Source: Bryobacter sp.
GTDB lineage: Bacteria > Acidobacteriota > Terriglobia > Bryobacterales > Bryobacteraceae
Direction of reading: 5' to 3'
Assembly (NCBI GenBank): GCA_022843625.1
Contig: JALHNH010000013.1
Span: 62,001-126,000, forward strand
DNA: 64,000 nucleotides
The notes below the pieces were generated by a model that saw nothing but the letters and a program-made list of their open reading frames with translations, was not told the DNA's origin and searched no databases. Positions 1 to 7,705 of the stretch are shown here, piece after piece. Each line of letters begins with the position of its first letter. The first letter of the stretch is position 1. The position numbers and the translations under genes are program-made.

Positions 1-2055
1 TCCCCCGATGGCCGCTTCTTTTCGGTAATGAATCACACCTCCACCAGCATCGAATTGTGGATTGGCGAAACTGCCACCGGGCGAGTCAAGCGCGTAGAAA
101 AGGCAACGCTTAACGCCGCTGTCGGCGACGCTGTCGAATGGATGCCCGATTCGCGCACCTTGCTCGTCCGCCTCGTACCTGCCACTCGCGGCAAGATGCC
201 CGAAGTACCGGCAACCCCTTCCTCGCCCAACATTCAGGAATCGGCTGGCAAGGCCGGTGCCACCCGCACCTACCAGGACATGCTCAAATCCCCTTATGAT
301 GAGCAGGTCTTCGAGTTCTTCGCTCACTCCCAGTTGGCTCTCGTAAATGCAGCCAGCGGCCAGATCACTCCCCTTGGCAAGCCCGCGATGATCATCAACC
401 AGCAGGCCTCGCCCGACGGCCAGCACATCCTGATTAGCCAGATTCACAAACCGTTCTCCTATGTTCTCCCCTTCATGCAGTTCCCGCGCGAAGTGGAAGT
501 CTGGAATCGTTCCGGCCTGGTGGAATATAAAGTTGCAAGCCTCCCGTTGCAGGAGCGCATCCCCATCGGCGGCGTTTCTACTGGCGCTCGAAACACCAAT
601 TGGAACCCCAGCGAACCCGCAAGCCTCTACTGGGTAGAAGCTCTGGACGGCGGCAACCCCAAAGAAAAGGTCCCGAATCGCGACCGTATCCTTACCACCA
701 AAGCCCCCTTTAAGTCTGAGCCTGTAGAACTGGCCAAGGTCAAAGAACGCCTGGCTGGCCAACTCCTCTGGTCCGCTAAAGGCAACGCCGTCATCATGAG
801 CGACATGGAACTCAACAAGCGTTGGCTTCGCACCATGATGATGGACCCGAAGAACCCCTCTGCCCCGGTCAAGATCCTCTCCGAGCGCAACATGCAGGAT
901 CGCTACCGCAATCCGGGCTCCTTCCTCACTCAGACTCTCCCCAACGGCCAGCGCGTCCTTGCCGAATCCGGCGGATATCTCTTTCTCGAAGGCGATGGCG
1001 CCTCGGCCCAGGGCGACCGTCCTTTCCTCGACCGTCTCGACCCCGTCACCGGCAAAAAAGAACGCCTCTTCCAGTGCGATGCCGATCACTTTGAAACAGT
1101 AGTGGCACTTCTCAGCGACGACGGTTCGCGATTCCTGACCCGCCGCGAATCGCCAACCGAGGTGCCCAACTTCTTCATCCGCGACGCCAAAGGTGGCATG
1201 ACGGCGATGACCAGCTTTACCGATCCCGCACCGCAGCTTCGAGGTATCTCAAAGCAACTGGTCAAGTACAAGCGTGCCGACGGCGTGGATCTCAGCTTCA
1301 CCCTTTACCTTCCCCCCGGCTACAAGCAGGGCACCCGTCTGCCTACTGTCGTTTGGGCCTACCCGATCGAGTTCAACGATGCCGACACCGCAGGCCAAAT
1401 CGCTGGCTCCACCAAGCGCTTCACCACCATCAACGGATATTCGCATCTCTTCTTCCTGATGGAGGGCTACGCCATCCTCGATGGCGCTACGATCCCGATC
1501 ATCGGCAGCCCCGAAGTAGCAAATAACACCTACGTCGAGCAACTCACCGCTTCGGCCAAGGCAGCGATCGACAAGGCCGCCGAAATGGGCGTCACCGATC
1601 CAGAACGCGTTGGCGTCGGCGGGCACAGCTATGGTGCCTTCATGACCGCCAACCTGCTGGCCCACACCGATCTCTTCCGTGCCGGTATTGCCCGTTCAGG
1701 AGCCTACAACCGCACGCTCACTCCCTTTGGCTTCCAGAGCGAACGCCGTACTTTCTGGGAAGCCCAGGAAACCTACCTCAAGATGTCACCCTTCATGATC
1801 GCTAACAAAATCAAAGAACCGATTTTGCTGATCCATGGCGAGGCCGACAACAATCAAGGCACTTTCCCGATCCAGTCTGAACGCATGTTCATGGCAATCC
1901 GCGGCAACGGTGGAACGGTAAGGTACGTCACGCTCCCGCACGAATCTCACGGTTATTCGGCCAAAGAGTCTGTCGAGCATACCCTTTTTGAGATGACCTC
2001 CTGGTTCGACAAACACGTCAAGAACGCACCCGCCCGTTCCCTCGGTTCGAATTGA
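1..2055 (+). CDS. S9-family (prolyl oligopeptidase-like) serine peptidase, 5' end outside window
   Basis: Alpha/beta-hydrolase peptidase that cleaves peptides, probably periplasmic or secreted. The frame is open from base 1, and its first residues read SPDGRFF, a PD40-type propeller motif, so the true start lies upstream and the ATG at 28 is internal. About the first 400 visible residues are beta-propeller and the last 250 are the catalytic domain. The triad looks complete: Ser in GGHSYGAF (codon 1627-1629), Asp in HGEADN (1846-1848) and His in PHESHGY (1948-1950). The layout resembles the S9C/glutamyl-endopeptidase-like group. The stop overlaps the TTG start of the next gene, so the two are probably co-transcribed. 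The family is secure; the substrate is not known. Confidence 0.9.
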   Translation, partial: SPDGRFFSVMNHTSTSIELWIGETATGRVKRVEKATLNAAVGDAVEWMPDSRTLLVRLVPATRGKMPEVPATPSSPNIQESAGKAGATRTYQDMLKSPYDEQVFEFFAHSQLALVNAASGQITPLGKPAMIINQQASPDGQHILISQIHKPFSYVLPFMQFPREVEVWNRSGLVEYKVASLPLQERIPIGGVSTGARNTNWNPSEPASLYWVEALDGGNPKEKVPNRDRILTTKAPFKSEPVELAKVKERLAGQLLWSAKGNAVIMSDMELNKRWLRTMMMDPKNPSAPVKILSERNMQDRYRNPGSFLTQTLPNGQRVLAESGGYLFLEGDGASAQGDRPFLDRLDPVTGKKERLFQCDADHFETVVALLSDDGSRFLTRRESPTEVPNFFIRDAKGGMTAMTSFTDPAPQLRGISKQLVKYKRADGVDLSFTLYLPPGYKQGTRLPTVVWAYPIEFNDADTAGQIAGSTKRFTTINGYSHLFFLMEGYAILDGATIPIIGSPEVANNTYVEQLTASAKAAIDKAAEMGVTDPERVGVGGHSYGAFMTANLLAHTDLFRAGIARSGAYNRTLTPFGFQSERRTFWEAQETYLKMSPFMIANKIKEPILLIHGEADNNQGTFPIQSERMFMAIRGNGGTVRYVTLPHESHGYSAKESVEHTLFEMTSWFDKHVKNAPARSLGSN

Positions 2056-2912
2056 TCTCCTACGATCCACACAAGTGGCTCAGCCACTTCTTCGATATTC
2101 GCGGCTCGATGTTTCGAGAGATCATCGGCCGCGTATTTCTTTGCGTTGCCTGGAGTGCGGCAGTGGTGGGCATGGATAAATATGTTGTCGATGTCAACAT
2201 CTCTTCCCTCCTTCATGCGCTCACCGGCACCGCTCTGGGCTTGCTTCTCGTTTTCCGCACCAATGCGTCCTACGACCGGTTCTGGGAGGGGCGCAAGCTT
2301 TGGGGCGGAGTCGTAAATGAAACAAGAAATCTGATTCGATCCGCCGCAGTACATTTGGCCGGCGAACGCGATCTGCTGGTCAGCCTCACCGAGCTTACGG
2401 CCAGCTTTCCACCCGCAATGATGCACCAGCTTCGGGGAACCAAGATGCCCGGTATGCTCGAGGTACAGCATCCACCTTTGCTGATTGCTACCCAGATGAC
2501 GGCGGTTCTTAAAGAGGCACACCGCCGGGGAACCATCTCCGACATTGTGCTGGTCAGCCTCGATCAGAACATCCAGCAATTGATCGATTACCTCGGTGGC
2601 TGTGAGCGAATCAGAAAAACCCCACTCCCTTTCGCCTATGTGATCCACCTACGCCGCGCCCTGGTTCTCTACTGTTTCAGCCTTCCCTTCGCCTTGGTCG
2701 ATACCTTCGGCTGGGCCGCCATCTTCGACACGCTGGTTGTCGCCTACATCTTCTTTGGCATTGAAGAAATCGGAGTTGAAATCGAAGGCCCCTTCGGTTT
2801 CGACGACAACGATCTCCCACTTGAAGACATCTGCGATTCGATCCGCCATAATCTGTTTGCGCTGGTGCATCTCGAAAAGGCTGTACCTGACGTGATGCCT
2901 GAGGGGCTTTAG
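2052..2912 (+). CDS. bestrophin-family (UPF0187) anion channel-like membrane protein
   Basis: 286-residue integral membrane protein matching the bacterial bestrophin family, which forms pentameric anion (or, in some bacteria, cation) channels in the inner membrane. Family features seen are the N-terminal segment ending in RGSMFREIIGRV, a first hydrophobic helix, the stretch LLLVFRTNASYDRFWEGRKLWG around residues 65-85, and a C-terminal hydrophobic pair followed by an acidic EIEGPFGFDDNDLPL-type segment. The start is TTG, overlapping the preceding peptidase stop by 4 bp, and the next gene begins one base after its stop. This suggests translational coupling. Nothing in the neighbourhood points to a particular ion or role. 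Confidence 0.85.
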   Translation: MISYDPHKWLSHFFDIRGSMFREIIGRVFLCVAWSAAVVGMDKYVVDVNISSLLHALTGTALGLLLVFRTNASYDRFWEGRKLWGGVVNETRNLIRSAAVHLAGERDLLVSLTELTASFPPAMMHQLRGTKMPGMLEVQHPPLLIATQMTAVLKEAHRRGTISDIVLVSLDQNIQQLIDYLGGCERIRKTPLPFAYVIHLRRALVLYCFSLPFALVDTFGWAAIFDTLVVAYIFFGIEEIGVEIEGPFGFDDNDLPLEDICDSIRHNLFALVHLEKAVPDVMPEGL

Positions 2913-2913
2913 C

Positions 2914-3849
2914 TTGCGTCTGCTTCCAATCCACGACACGCAAGCCCGCCGCATCCTCTCCCCTGTCTCCGGCTTTCTGTCCGAAGCCGGCTTCACACAC
3001 TCCCTTACACCTGCCCGCAACTGCACCTACGGCTGCAGCTATTGTTACGTGCCCACCATGCGCATCCAGGCCGGCCTCAAACCAGACGACTGGCAACACT
3101 GGGGCGAGTACACTACCTACAAAACCAACGCGCCCGACCTGCTCAAACGAGAACTCAAGCCCGATCAACTGATCTACTGCTCGCCGCTCACTGACCCTTA
3201 TCAACCCGCCGAGATGCATCAGGAGATGATGCCGCGGATTCTTGAGCAAATCTACATTCATCCTCCAAAGCTCTTTGTGATCCAGACGCGATCGCCCAAT
3301 ATATTGCGTGACACCAAATTGCTGCAAACCGTAGCCGAGAACACCGACCTTCGTATCAGCTTCTCGATCACCACCAATGATGACCGGATTCGCAAGATCT
3401 TCGAGCCGCGCTGTGAATCGATCCCCGATCGTCTACGCACAATCGAGGAGTTGCGTGCTGCCGGTCTCAACGTATATGCGACCGTCGCCCCGATCCTCCC
3501 CTGTGAACCCCCAGACCTCGCCCGCCTGGTGGTAGAGGCTACAGCCAACCCAATCATTGGCGACCCGCTTCACATCCGGCAACTCAAGCCCCGAGGTGCC
3601 ACCACACGCGATGCGGCCTTCAAGATCCTCGACCACTATGGACAACCGCAGTGGGCTGAGCCTGGCTTCCAGACACAGCTGCTCGAAGTGTTAGACCATG
3701 AAATCAGGGCCCTCGGTCGCGATTTCGCCACTGGCCCAAAAGGCTTTTCATGCTTGACACAAACGCCATCCTCACCCGCCTGGGCATCTCCAGCTCCAGC
3801 GGGTCCCAAACCCTCACCTCGTTCAATCCGTCCAACGGGCAAGCCCTAG
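2914..3849 (+). CDS. radical SAM protein, spore-photoproduct-lyase-like (SplB/Rv2578c type)
   Basis: Cytosolic radical SAM enzyme with the 4Fe-4S motif C-x3-C-x2-C at Cys37, Cys41 and Cys44 (in NCTYGCSYCY). The preceding segment and the later LIYCSPLTDPYQPAE and RQLKPRGATTRDA-like parts resemble the SPL-like group often annotated as DNA repair photolyase, whose substrate in non-sporeformers is unsettled. It starts with TTG one base after the bestrophin stop. The last ~34 residues are Pro/Ser-rich, unlike the rest, and lie entirely inside the start of the following dehydrogenase in another frame (100-bp overlap). The ancestral stop may have been lost by a frameshift near 3745. Family confident, substrate unknown; it is not an anaerobic sulfatase-maturating enzyme. 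Confidence 0.8.
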   Translation: MRLLPIHDTQARRILSPVSGFLSEAGFTHSLTPARNCTYGCSYCYVPTMRIQAGLKPDDWQHWGEYTTYKTNAPDLLKRELKPDQLIYCSPLTDPYQPAEMHQEMMPRILEQIYIHPPKLFVIQTRSPNILRDTKLLQTVAENTDLRISFSITTNDDRIRKIFEPRCESIPDRLRTIEELRAAGLNVYATVAPILPCEPPDLARLVVEATANPIIGDPLHIRQLKPRGATTRDAAFKILDHYGQPQWAEPGFQTQLLEVLDHEIRALGRDFATGPKGFSCLTQTPSSPAWASPAPAGPKPSPRSIRPTGKP

Positions 3850-5234
3850 CCAGCGTCCCTCTGGCAACTGCTTCCGACTACGAGCAGGCAATTGCCAGGT
3901 CCGGCGCCGCATTCGCCAAATGGCGCCTCGTACCAGCCCCGCAACGGGGTTTGATCGTGCGTGAAATTGCCGAAGCTCTAAGGGCCAACAAAGAGGATCT
4001 TGGGGCTCTGGTGAGTCTTGAGATGGGCAAGATCTACCAGGAGGGTCTCGGCGAAGTTCAGGAGATGATCGATGTCGCCGACTTCGCGCTTGGCCTCTCC
4101 CGTCAGCTCTACGGCATGACTACCAACTCAGAGCGCCCGGGCCATCGCCTCTACGAGCAGTGGCACCCGCTTGGACCCGTTGGCGTCATTACCGCATTCA
4201 ACTTCCCGGTTGCAGTCTGGGCCTGGAATGCACTCATCGCCGCCGTTTGTGGCGATACGGTGGTGTGGAAGCCGTCGGAAGAAACGCCCCTCACTGCAAT
4301 CGCCGTCCACAAGATCGCCAGCGCCGTCCTGCGCAAGAACAACTTCGAAGGCGTCTTCGAACTCCTCGTCGGTGATGTCGCAACCGTTGGCGAAGCCATG
4401 CTAGACGACCGGCGCCTTCCTCTCATATCAGCCACCGGCTCGACACGCATGGGCAAGATCGTTGCCGAACGTGTGGGCCGCCGTCTCGGCCGCACTTTGC
4501 TGGAATTAGGCGGCAACAACGCAATCATTCTGATGCCCGATGCAGATCTCGATCTCGCCTTGCGCGGCTGCTTATTCTCCGCTGTAGGCACCGCCGGCCA
4601 ACGTTGCACTAGCTTGCGCCGTCTCTTCCTGCACAGCTCCATCGCTGAAACTTTCCGGGCCAAACTCACCAGGGCCTACAGCCAGATCCGCATCGGAGAT
4701 CCATTACTCGACACCACCCTGATGGGCCCACTGATTAACCAACGCGCGGTGCAAAGTTTCGCAAAAGCCGTCGACCAGATCCGCACTGAGGGCGGAGAAA
4801 TCCTCTACGGCGGCAATCGCTGGGAAGGTAATTTTGTGGAGCCAACTATTGCCCGCTCCCGCCACGACATGGCGATTGTGCAGGAGGAGGTTTTTGCGCC
4901 CATCCTGCATACGATCGATTTCGATCACCTGGACGATGCTATTGCCTGGAACAACGAAGTGCCACAAGGTCTTTCCAGTTCGATCTTCACCACAAATCTG
5001 AAAAGCGCGGAGGCATTCCTGTCGGCCCGGGGTTCTGATTGCGGTATTGCAAACGTCAATATCGGCACCTCGGGAGCAGAGATTGGCGGAGCTTTTGGTG
5101 GAGAGAAAGAAACCGGCGGGGGAAGAGAATCAGGAAGTGATTCTTGGAAGGCATACATGCGACGGCAAACCGTTACCATCAATTATTCCGATGCCCTGCC
5201 ACTAGCACAAGGCATCGAATTCAACCTGGACTAA
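3750..5234 (+). CDS. NAD(P)-dependent aldehyde dehydrogenase, ALDH7 (antiquitin/alpha-aminoadipic semialdehyde dehydrogenase-like)
   Basis: 494-residue cytosolic aldehyde dehydrogenase oxidising an aldehyde to its acid with NAD(P). Active-site Glu252 is in LLELGGNN and the nucleophile Cys286 in GTAGQRCTS. The C-terminal GAEIGGAFGGEKETGGGRES followed by GSDSWKAYMRRQT and the closing DALPLAQGIEF are hallmarks of ALDH7, whose characterised members (human ALDH7A1, Pseudomonas AmaB) act on alpha-aminoadipic semialdehyde in lysine breakdown. No other lysine-catabolic gene is near, so the substrate is an inference. The ATG at 3750 gives a normal family N-terminus although it lies 100 bp inside the upstream gene. 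It converges on the next gene with a 4-bp stop overlap. Confidence 0.9.
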   Translation: MLDTNAILTRLGISSSSGSQTLTSFNPSNGQALASVPLATASDYEQAIARSGAAFAKWRLVPAPQRGLIVREIAEALRANKEDLGALVSLEMGKIYQEGLGEVQEMIDVADFALGLSRQLYGMTTNSERPGHRLYEQWHPLGPVGVITAFNFPVAVWAWNALIAAVCGDTVVWKPSEETPLTAIAVHKIASAVLRKNNFEGVFELLVGDVATVGEAMLDDRRLPLISATGSTRMGKIVAERVGRRLGRTLLELGGNNAIILMPDADLDLALRGCLFSAVGTAGQRCTSLRRLFLHSSIAETFRAKLTRAYSQIRIGDPLLDTTLMGPLINQRAVQSFAKAVDQIRTEGGEILYGGNRWEGNFVEPTIARSRHDMAIVQEEVFAPILHTIDFDHLDDAIAWNNEVPQGLSSSIFTTNLKSAEAFLSARGSDCGIANVNIGTSGAEIGGAFGGEKETGGGRESGSDSWKAYMRRQTVTINYSDALPLAQGIEFNLD

Positions 5235-5608
5235 GCTGCAGCCAGGCGGTCGGACTCGGCGATCACCTTGGCATAAGCCGAGATTTCATCCTGGTTCGCC
5301 GTAACCAATTCCTTATCCATGTCCTGCCAGGTCGAGATCATCTCGATCAGATGCAGCCCACCCAGTTTCATTACCCATGCGTCGGTAATGCCGCGCTTGA
5401 GTTCAGCGCTAACCTTGAGCAGCAGCGGCAGAGGTAAAGCGACAACCTTTTCCTGTTTCTCGCCCTCGCACTCAAGCTCATATTTGACGTCGATTGTGTC
5501 GGCATGACGAATCGAAATGGCATTTTGCTGCCAGCGGAACGTCAGCTTCCAGGAACGACCAAAAGGATCGGGACCTGTCTCGAAATTGCGGAAGTTTTCA
5601 ACCATCAA
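5231..5608 (-). CDS. conserved hypothetical protein, last gene of the folE operon
   Basis: 125-residue acidic protein with no signal peptide or membrane helix. Its start lies 7 bp past the folE stop, in the same direction, so it should be co-transcribed with the pterin genes. Visible features are an aromatic N-terminal part (FRNFETGPDPFGRSW) and a helical C-terminal half ending AESDRLAAA. I do not recognise a family. A helper role in pterin metabolism is possible only by position. Its 3' end overlaps the convergent dehydrogenase stop by 4 bp. Confidence 0.7.
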   Translation of the reverse strand: MMVENFRNFETGPDPFGRSWKLTFRWQQNAISIRHADTIDVKYELECEGEKQEKVVALPLPLLLKVSAELKRGITDAWVMKLGGLHLIEMISTWQDMDKELVTANQDEISAYAKVIAESDRLAAA

Positions 5609-5615
5609 ATCAAGG

Positions 5616-6287
5616 CTAACGCAAACTCGACCGGATCAGCGCAAGGAACTCATCCTTGGTGGCACTGTTGCGCCGGAATTCACCCAGCATTGCACTGGTT
5701 ACCGTTGAACTGCACTGCTTCTCAACGCCACGCATCATCATGCAAAAATGCTGAGCTTCACTCACGACTGCAACGCCTCGAGGTTCCAGCACTTCCATCA
5801 GCGTATCGGCGATCTGTTGAGTGATACGCTCCTGCACTTGCAGTCGGCGGGCAAAGACGTCTACGATCCGGGGAATCTTGCTTAGCCCGATGATCTTTTT
5901 GTCCGGCAGATAGGCGACATGAACCGTACCGAAGAATGGCAGCATGTGGTGTTCGCACAACGAATAGTATTCGATGTTTTTTACAACCACCATGTCGTCG
6001 TTTTCAGCGGTAAAGAGCGCACCGTTGATGATCTCTTCGATGTTTGTGGTGTAGCCGCCAGTGAGGAAACGCAGAGCTTTTTCTGCACGGTAAGGCGTAC
6101 GAAGCAGACCTTCTCGTGAAGGATCTTCGCCTAGATCTTTGAGGATCTTTTCAAACATGTCGCCAATGGCTCCACGCTCGTCCTTCTTGGCATCCTGCGC
6201 CTTGGTGACGTATTTCGATGCCGGCTTGGTTGCCGAGACTTTCGTTTCTACAACTTTCAATGCTGCCGCCTTATTGCCTGACTTCAT
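5616..6287 (-). CDS. folE: GTP cyclohydrolase I
   Basis: Converts GTP to 7,8-dihydroneopterin triphosphate, the first step for folate, tetrahydrobiopterin and queuosine precursors. The catalytic core starts near residue 55 ([19 protein letters not shown]). Zinc ligands are visible in [12 protein letters not shown] and in [10 protein letters not shown], and SEAQHFCM plus the [13 protein letters not shown] end are diagnostic. The chosen ATG at 6287 gives 223 residues, a normal length with a basic Lys/Ala-rich N-terminal tail; an ATG at 6356 is also open but would lie deeper in the upstream gene. The start overlaps the upstream PTPS paralog by 17 bp, and FolE makes the substrate of that enzyme family, so the operon is metabolically coherent. 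Confidence 0.96.
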   Translation of the reverse strand: MKSGNKAAALKVVETKVSATKPASKYVTKAQDAKKDERGAIGDMFEKILKDLGEDPSREGLLRTPYRAEKALRFLTGGYTTNIEEIINGALFTAENDDMVVVKNIEYYSLCEHHMLPFFGTVHVAYLPDKKIIGLSKIPRIVDVFARRLQVQERITQQIADTLMEVLEPRGVAVVSEAQHFCMMMRGVEKQCSSTVTSAMLGEFRRNSATKDEFLALIRSSLR

Positions 6288-6705
6288 TTGCTTGTATCTC
6301 GAATCGGTTGTTTTTAGTTTCGTAAATTCGTATGCGGTCCAACAGCACCGCACCATCGTTGAAATGCTTCTTCCAGCCTTGCCTCAACCACTGAGCGAAA
6401 ACATAAGCTACGTTTTCAGTGGTGGGAACCAGATCCTTCAATTCTTCGACCTGCATATTGAGATTCACATGACTCACGCGAGAGAGAATTTCTTCTTTGA
6501 CGCAGTCGTCCAGTTTGCAGCGATCCACGAGCATGCCCGATTCCGGATCGGGTTTGCCCGAAACAGTGACTTCAAACCAGTAGTTGTGACCATGCCCAAA
6601 GGGGTTGTTACAACGCCCATAGACGGCCCAGTTGTCGTCTTCACTCAGTTGGTTGGAATGCAGACGGTGAGCGGCCGAAAAAGGATAGCGAGTGGTTAAC
6701 TTCAT
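6271..6705 (-). CDS. 6-pyruvoyl-tetrahydropterin synthase/QueD-family protein, paralog A (Cys present, triad Asp replaced by Ser)
   Basis: 144-residue member of the PTPS/QueD fold, acting on the FolE product. Zinc ligands His13, His38 and His40 are intact (FSAAHRL, GHGHNY), as is the pterin-anchoring Glu97 (TTEN). Catalytic Cys32 is present in [11 protein letters not shown], with the eukaryotic PTPS spacing (Cys-x5-HGH) rather than the bacterial QueD Cys-x3-HGH. The conserved Asp-His pair reads Ser78-His79 (codon 6472-6474 is Ser). It overlaps paralog B by 4 bp and folE by 17 bp. Whether it makes tetrahydrobiopterin or 6-carboxy-tetrahydropterin cannot be decided; no other queuosine gene is in the window. 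It probably needs the adjacent paralog for a full active site. Confidence 0.92.
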   Translation of the reverse strand: MKLTTRYPFSAAHRLHSNQLSEDDNWAVYGRCNNPFGHGHNYWFEVTVSGKPDPESGMLVDRCKLDDCVKEEILSRVSHVNLNMQVEELKDLVPTTENVAYVFAQWLRQGWKKHFNDGAVLLDRIRIYETKNNRFEIQANEVRQ

Positions 6706-7112
6706 TCGCCCCGGTACTCCACGTACAGGTTCTCGGTTTCATAAAGCCGCACTTCATGCAGTTGCACAGTATCGGATGAGAAATGCGGCACGATCCGCCG
6801 CCAGATCTCACGCGCGATATTTTCTGAAGTAGGTACAACTTTATCGAAGGGTGGCACTTCAGCATTTAAGTAGCGATGGTCCATGACATCCACCACCTCG
6901 CGGTTCAACACGGTCTTCACATCCTTGAGGTCGACGATCATTCCCGTCACTTCGTCCACCTTGCCACTCAGCGTGACTTCGAGAACGTAGTTGTGCCCGT
7001 GCCCATATGGATTGGCATCTGCGCCAAACGTTTTATGGTTCTTTTCGTCGCTCCAGCCCTCAACCGCACAGCGGTGAGAAGCTGAAAATTCCACCCGGCG
7101 TGTAATCAACAT
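6702..7112 (-). CDS. 6-pyruvoyl-tetrahydropterin synthase/QueD-family protein, paralog B (triad Asp-His present, Cys replaced by Asp)
   Basis: 136-residue PTPS/QueD-fold protein, first gene of the operon. It aligns without gaps to paralog A over the first 83 residues. Zinc ligands His13, His38 and His40 and the anchor Glu97 (TSEN) are kept, but the catalytic cysteine position is Asp32 (GADANPYGHGH; codon 7017-7019). The Asp78-His79 pair (MDHRYLN) is intact, the reverse of paralog A. The rest is well conserved, including the Tyr-Glu of RLYETEN, so it does not look like a decaying copy. A purine-rich ribosome site (AGGGAAAAG) lies just before the ATG. The divergent TlpA gene starts 59 bp away. 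Confidence 0.92.
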   Translation of the reverse strand: MLITRRVEFSASHRCAVEGWSDEKNHKTFGADANPYGHGHNYVLEVTLSGKVDEVTGMIVDLKDVKTVLNREVVDVMDHRYLNAEVPPFDKVVPTSENIAREIWRRIVPHFSSDTVQLHEVRLYETENLYVEYRGE

Positions 7113-7171
7113 GTCTTTTCCCTAATAAAGATGATCGACGTAGGGCCTGCGATTCCATAAAATAGAAGCAC

Positions 7172-7705
7172 ATGGCCAAAGCCAACTCAACTTCATCTCC
7201 TTCACGCGTATACGTCGTCGGCATCGCCCTGACAATGGCGGCGCTCTTCTACATCCTCGCCGATACGCTCACCGAAAAGTTGGTCAATCAGGGTGACCAG
7301 GCCACAGCCTTTTCCGTCACAACCGACCAGGGCAAAACGATTTCACTCAAAGATTATCCCGGCAAAGTGCTGGTACTGAATTTCTGGGCCTCCTGGTGCA
7401 AGCCCTGCGTGGATGAGATGCCCTCGCTCAATGAGTTCTCCAAGCGCATGGCTAAAGAAGGAGTCACTGTATTAGGCATATCGGTGGATCACGACGAGGC
7501 CAAGTACAAAAAGTTCCTCAAGGATGCCAATATCGCATTCCAGACCTACCGCGACGAAAAGGCCAATATCCCGGCCTCCTATGGAACATTTAAATATCCC
7601 GAGACCTACATCATCGACAAGCAAGGTAAAGTAGTCGAGAAGATCATCGGCGAAGAATTCTGGCTCAATCCTAATGTCATCACCCGCATCCGTCGTCTCC
7701 TCTAA
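7172..7705 (+). CDS. membrane-anchored TlpA/ResA-like thiol-disulfide oxidoreductase
   Basis: 177-residue thioredoxin-fold protein with one N-terminal membrane helix (about residues 13-31) that anchors the domain in the periplasm. The redox motif is WCKPC inside NFWASWCKPCVDEMP, and the cis-Pro region reads FKYPETYII, typical of TlpA/ResA proteins. These reduce disulfides during cytochrome c maturation or answer oxidative stress. No cytochrome maturation genes are adjacent, so the partner is unknown. The start lies only about 9 bases after a TAAAAT (7158-7163), which may be a -10 element giving a very short leader. The gene overlaps the following glcD-like gene by 32 bp. Confidence 0.88.
   Translation: MAKANSTSSPSRVYVVGIALTMAALFYILADTLTEKLVNQGDQATAFSVTTDQGKTISLKDYPGKVLVLNFWASWCKPCVDEMPSLNEFSKRMAKEGVTVLGISVDHDEAKYKKFLKDANIAFQTYRDEKANIPASYGTFKYPETYIIDKQGKVVEKIIGEEFWLNPNVITRIRRLL

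Noticed and set aside
2041..2057. GGTTCGAAT-like T-loop sequence suggesting a tRNA
   Set aside because: No acceptor stem, anticodon arm or CCA could be built around it, and it lies at the peptidase gene end.
2914..3849. Radical SAM protein as the maturase of the two sulfatases
   Set aside because: It has only the single SAM cluster motif and SPL-like sequence, without the extra Cys-rich SPASM region of anaerobic sulfatase-maturating enzymes, and lies about 48 kb away.
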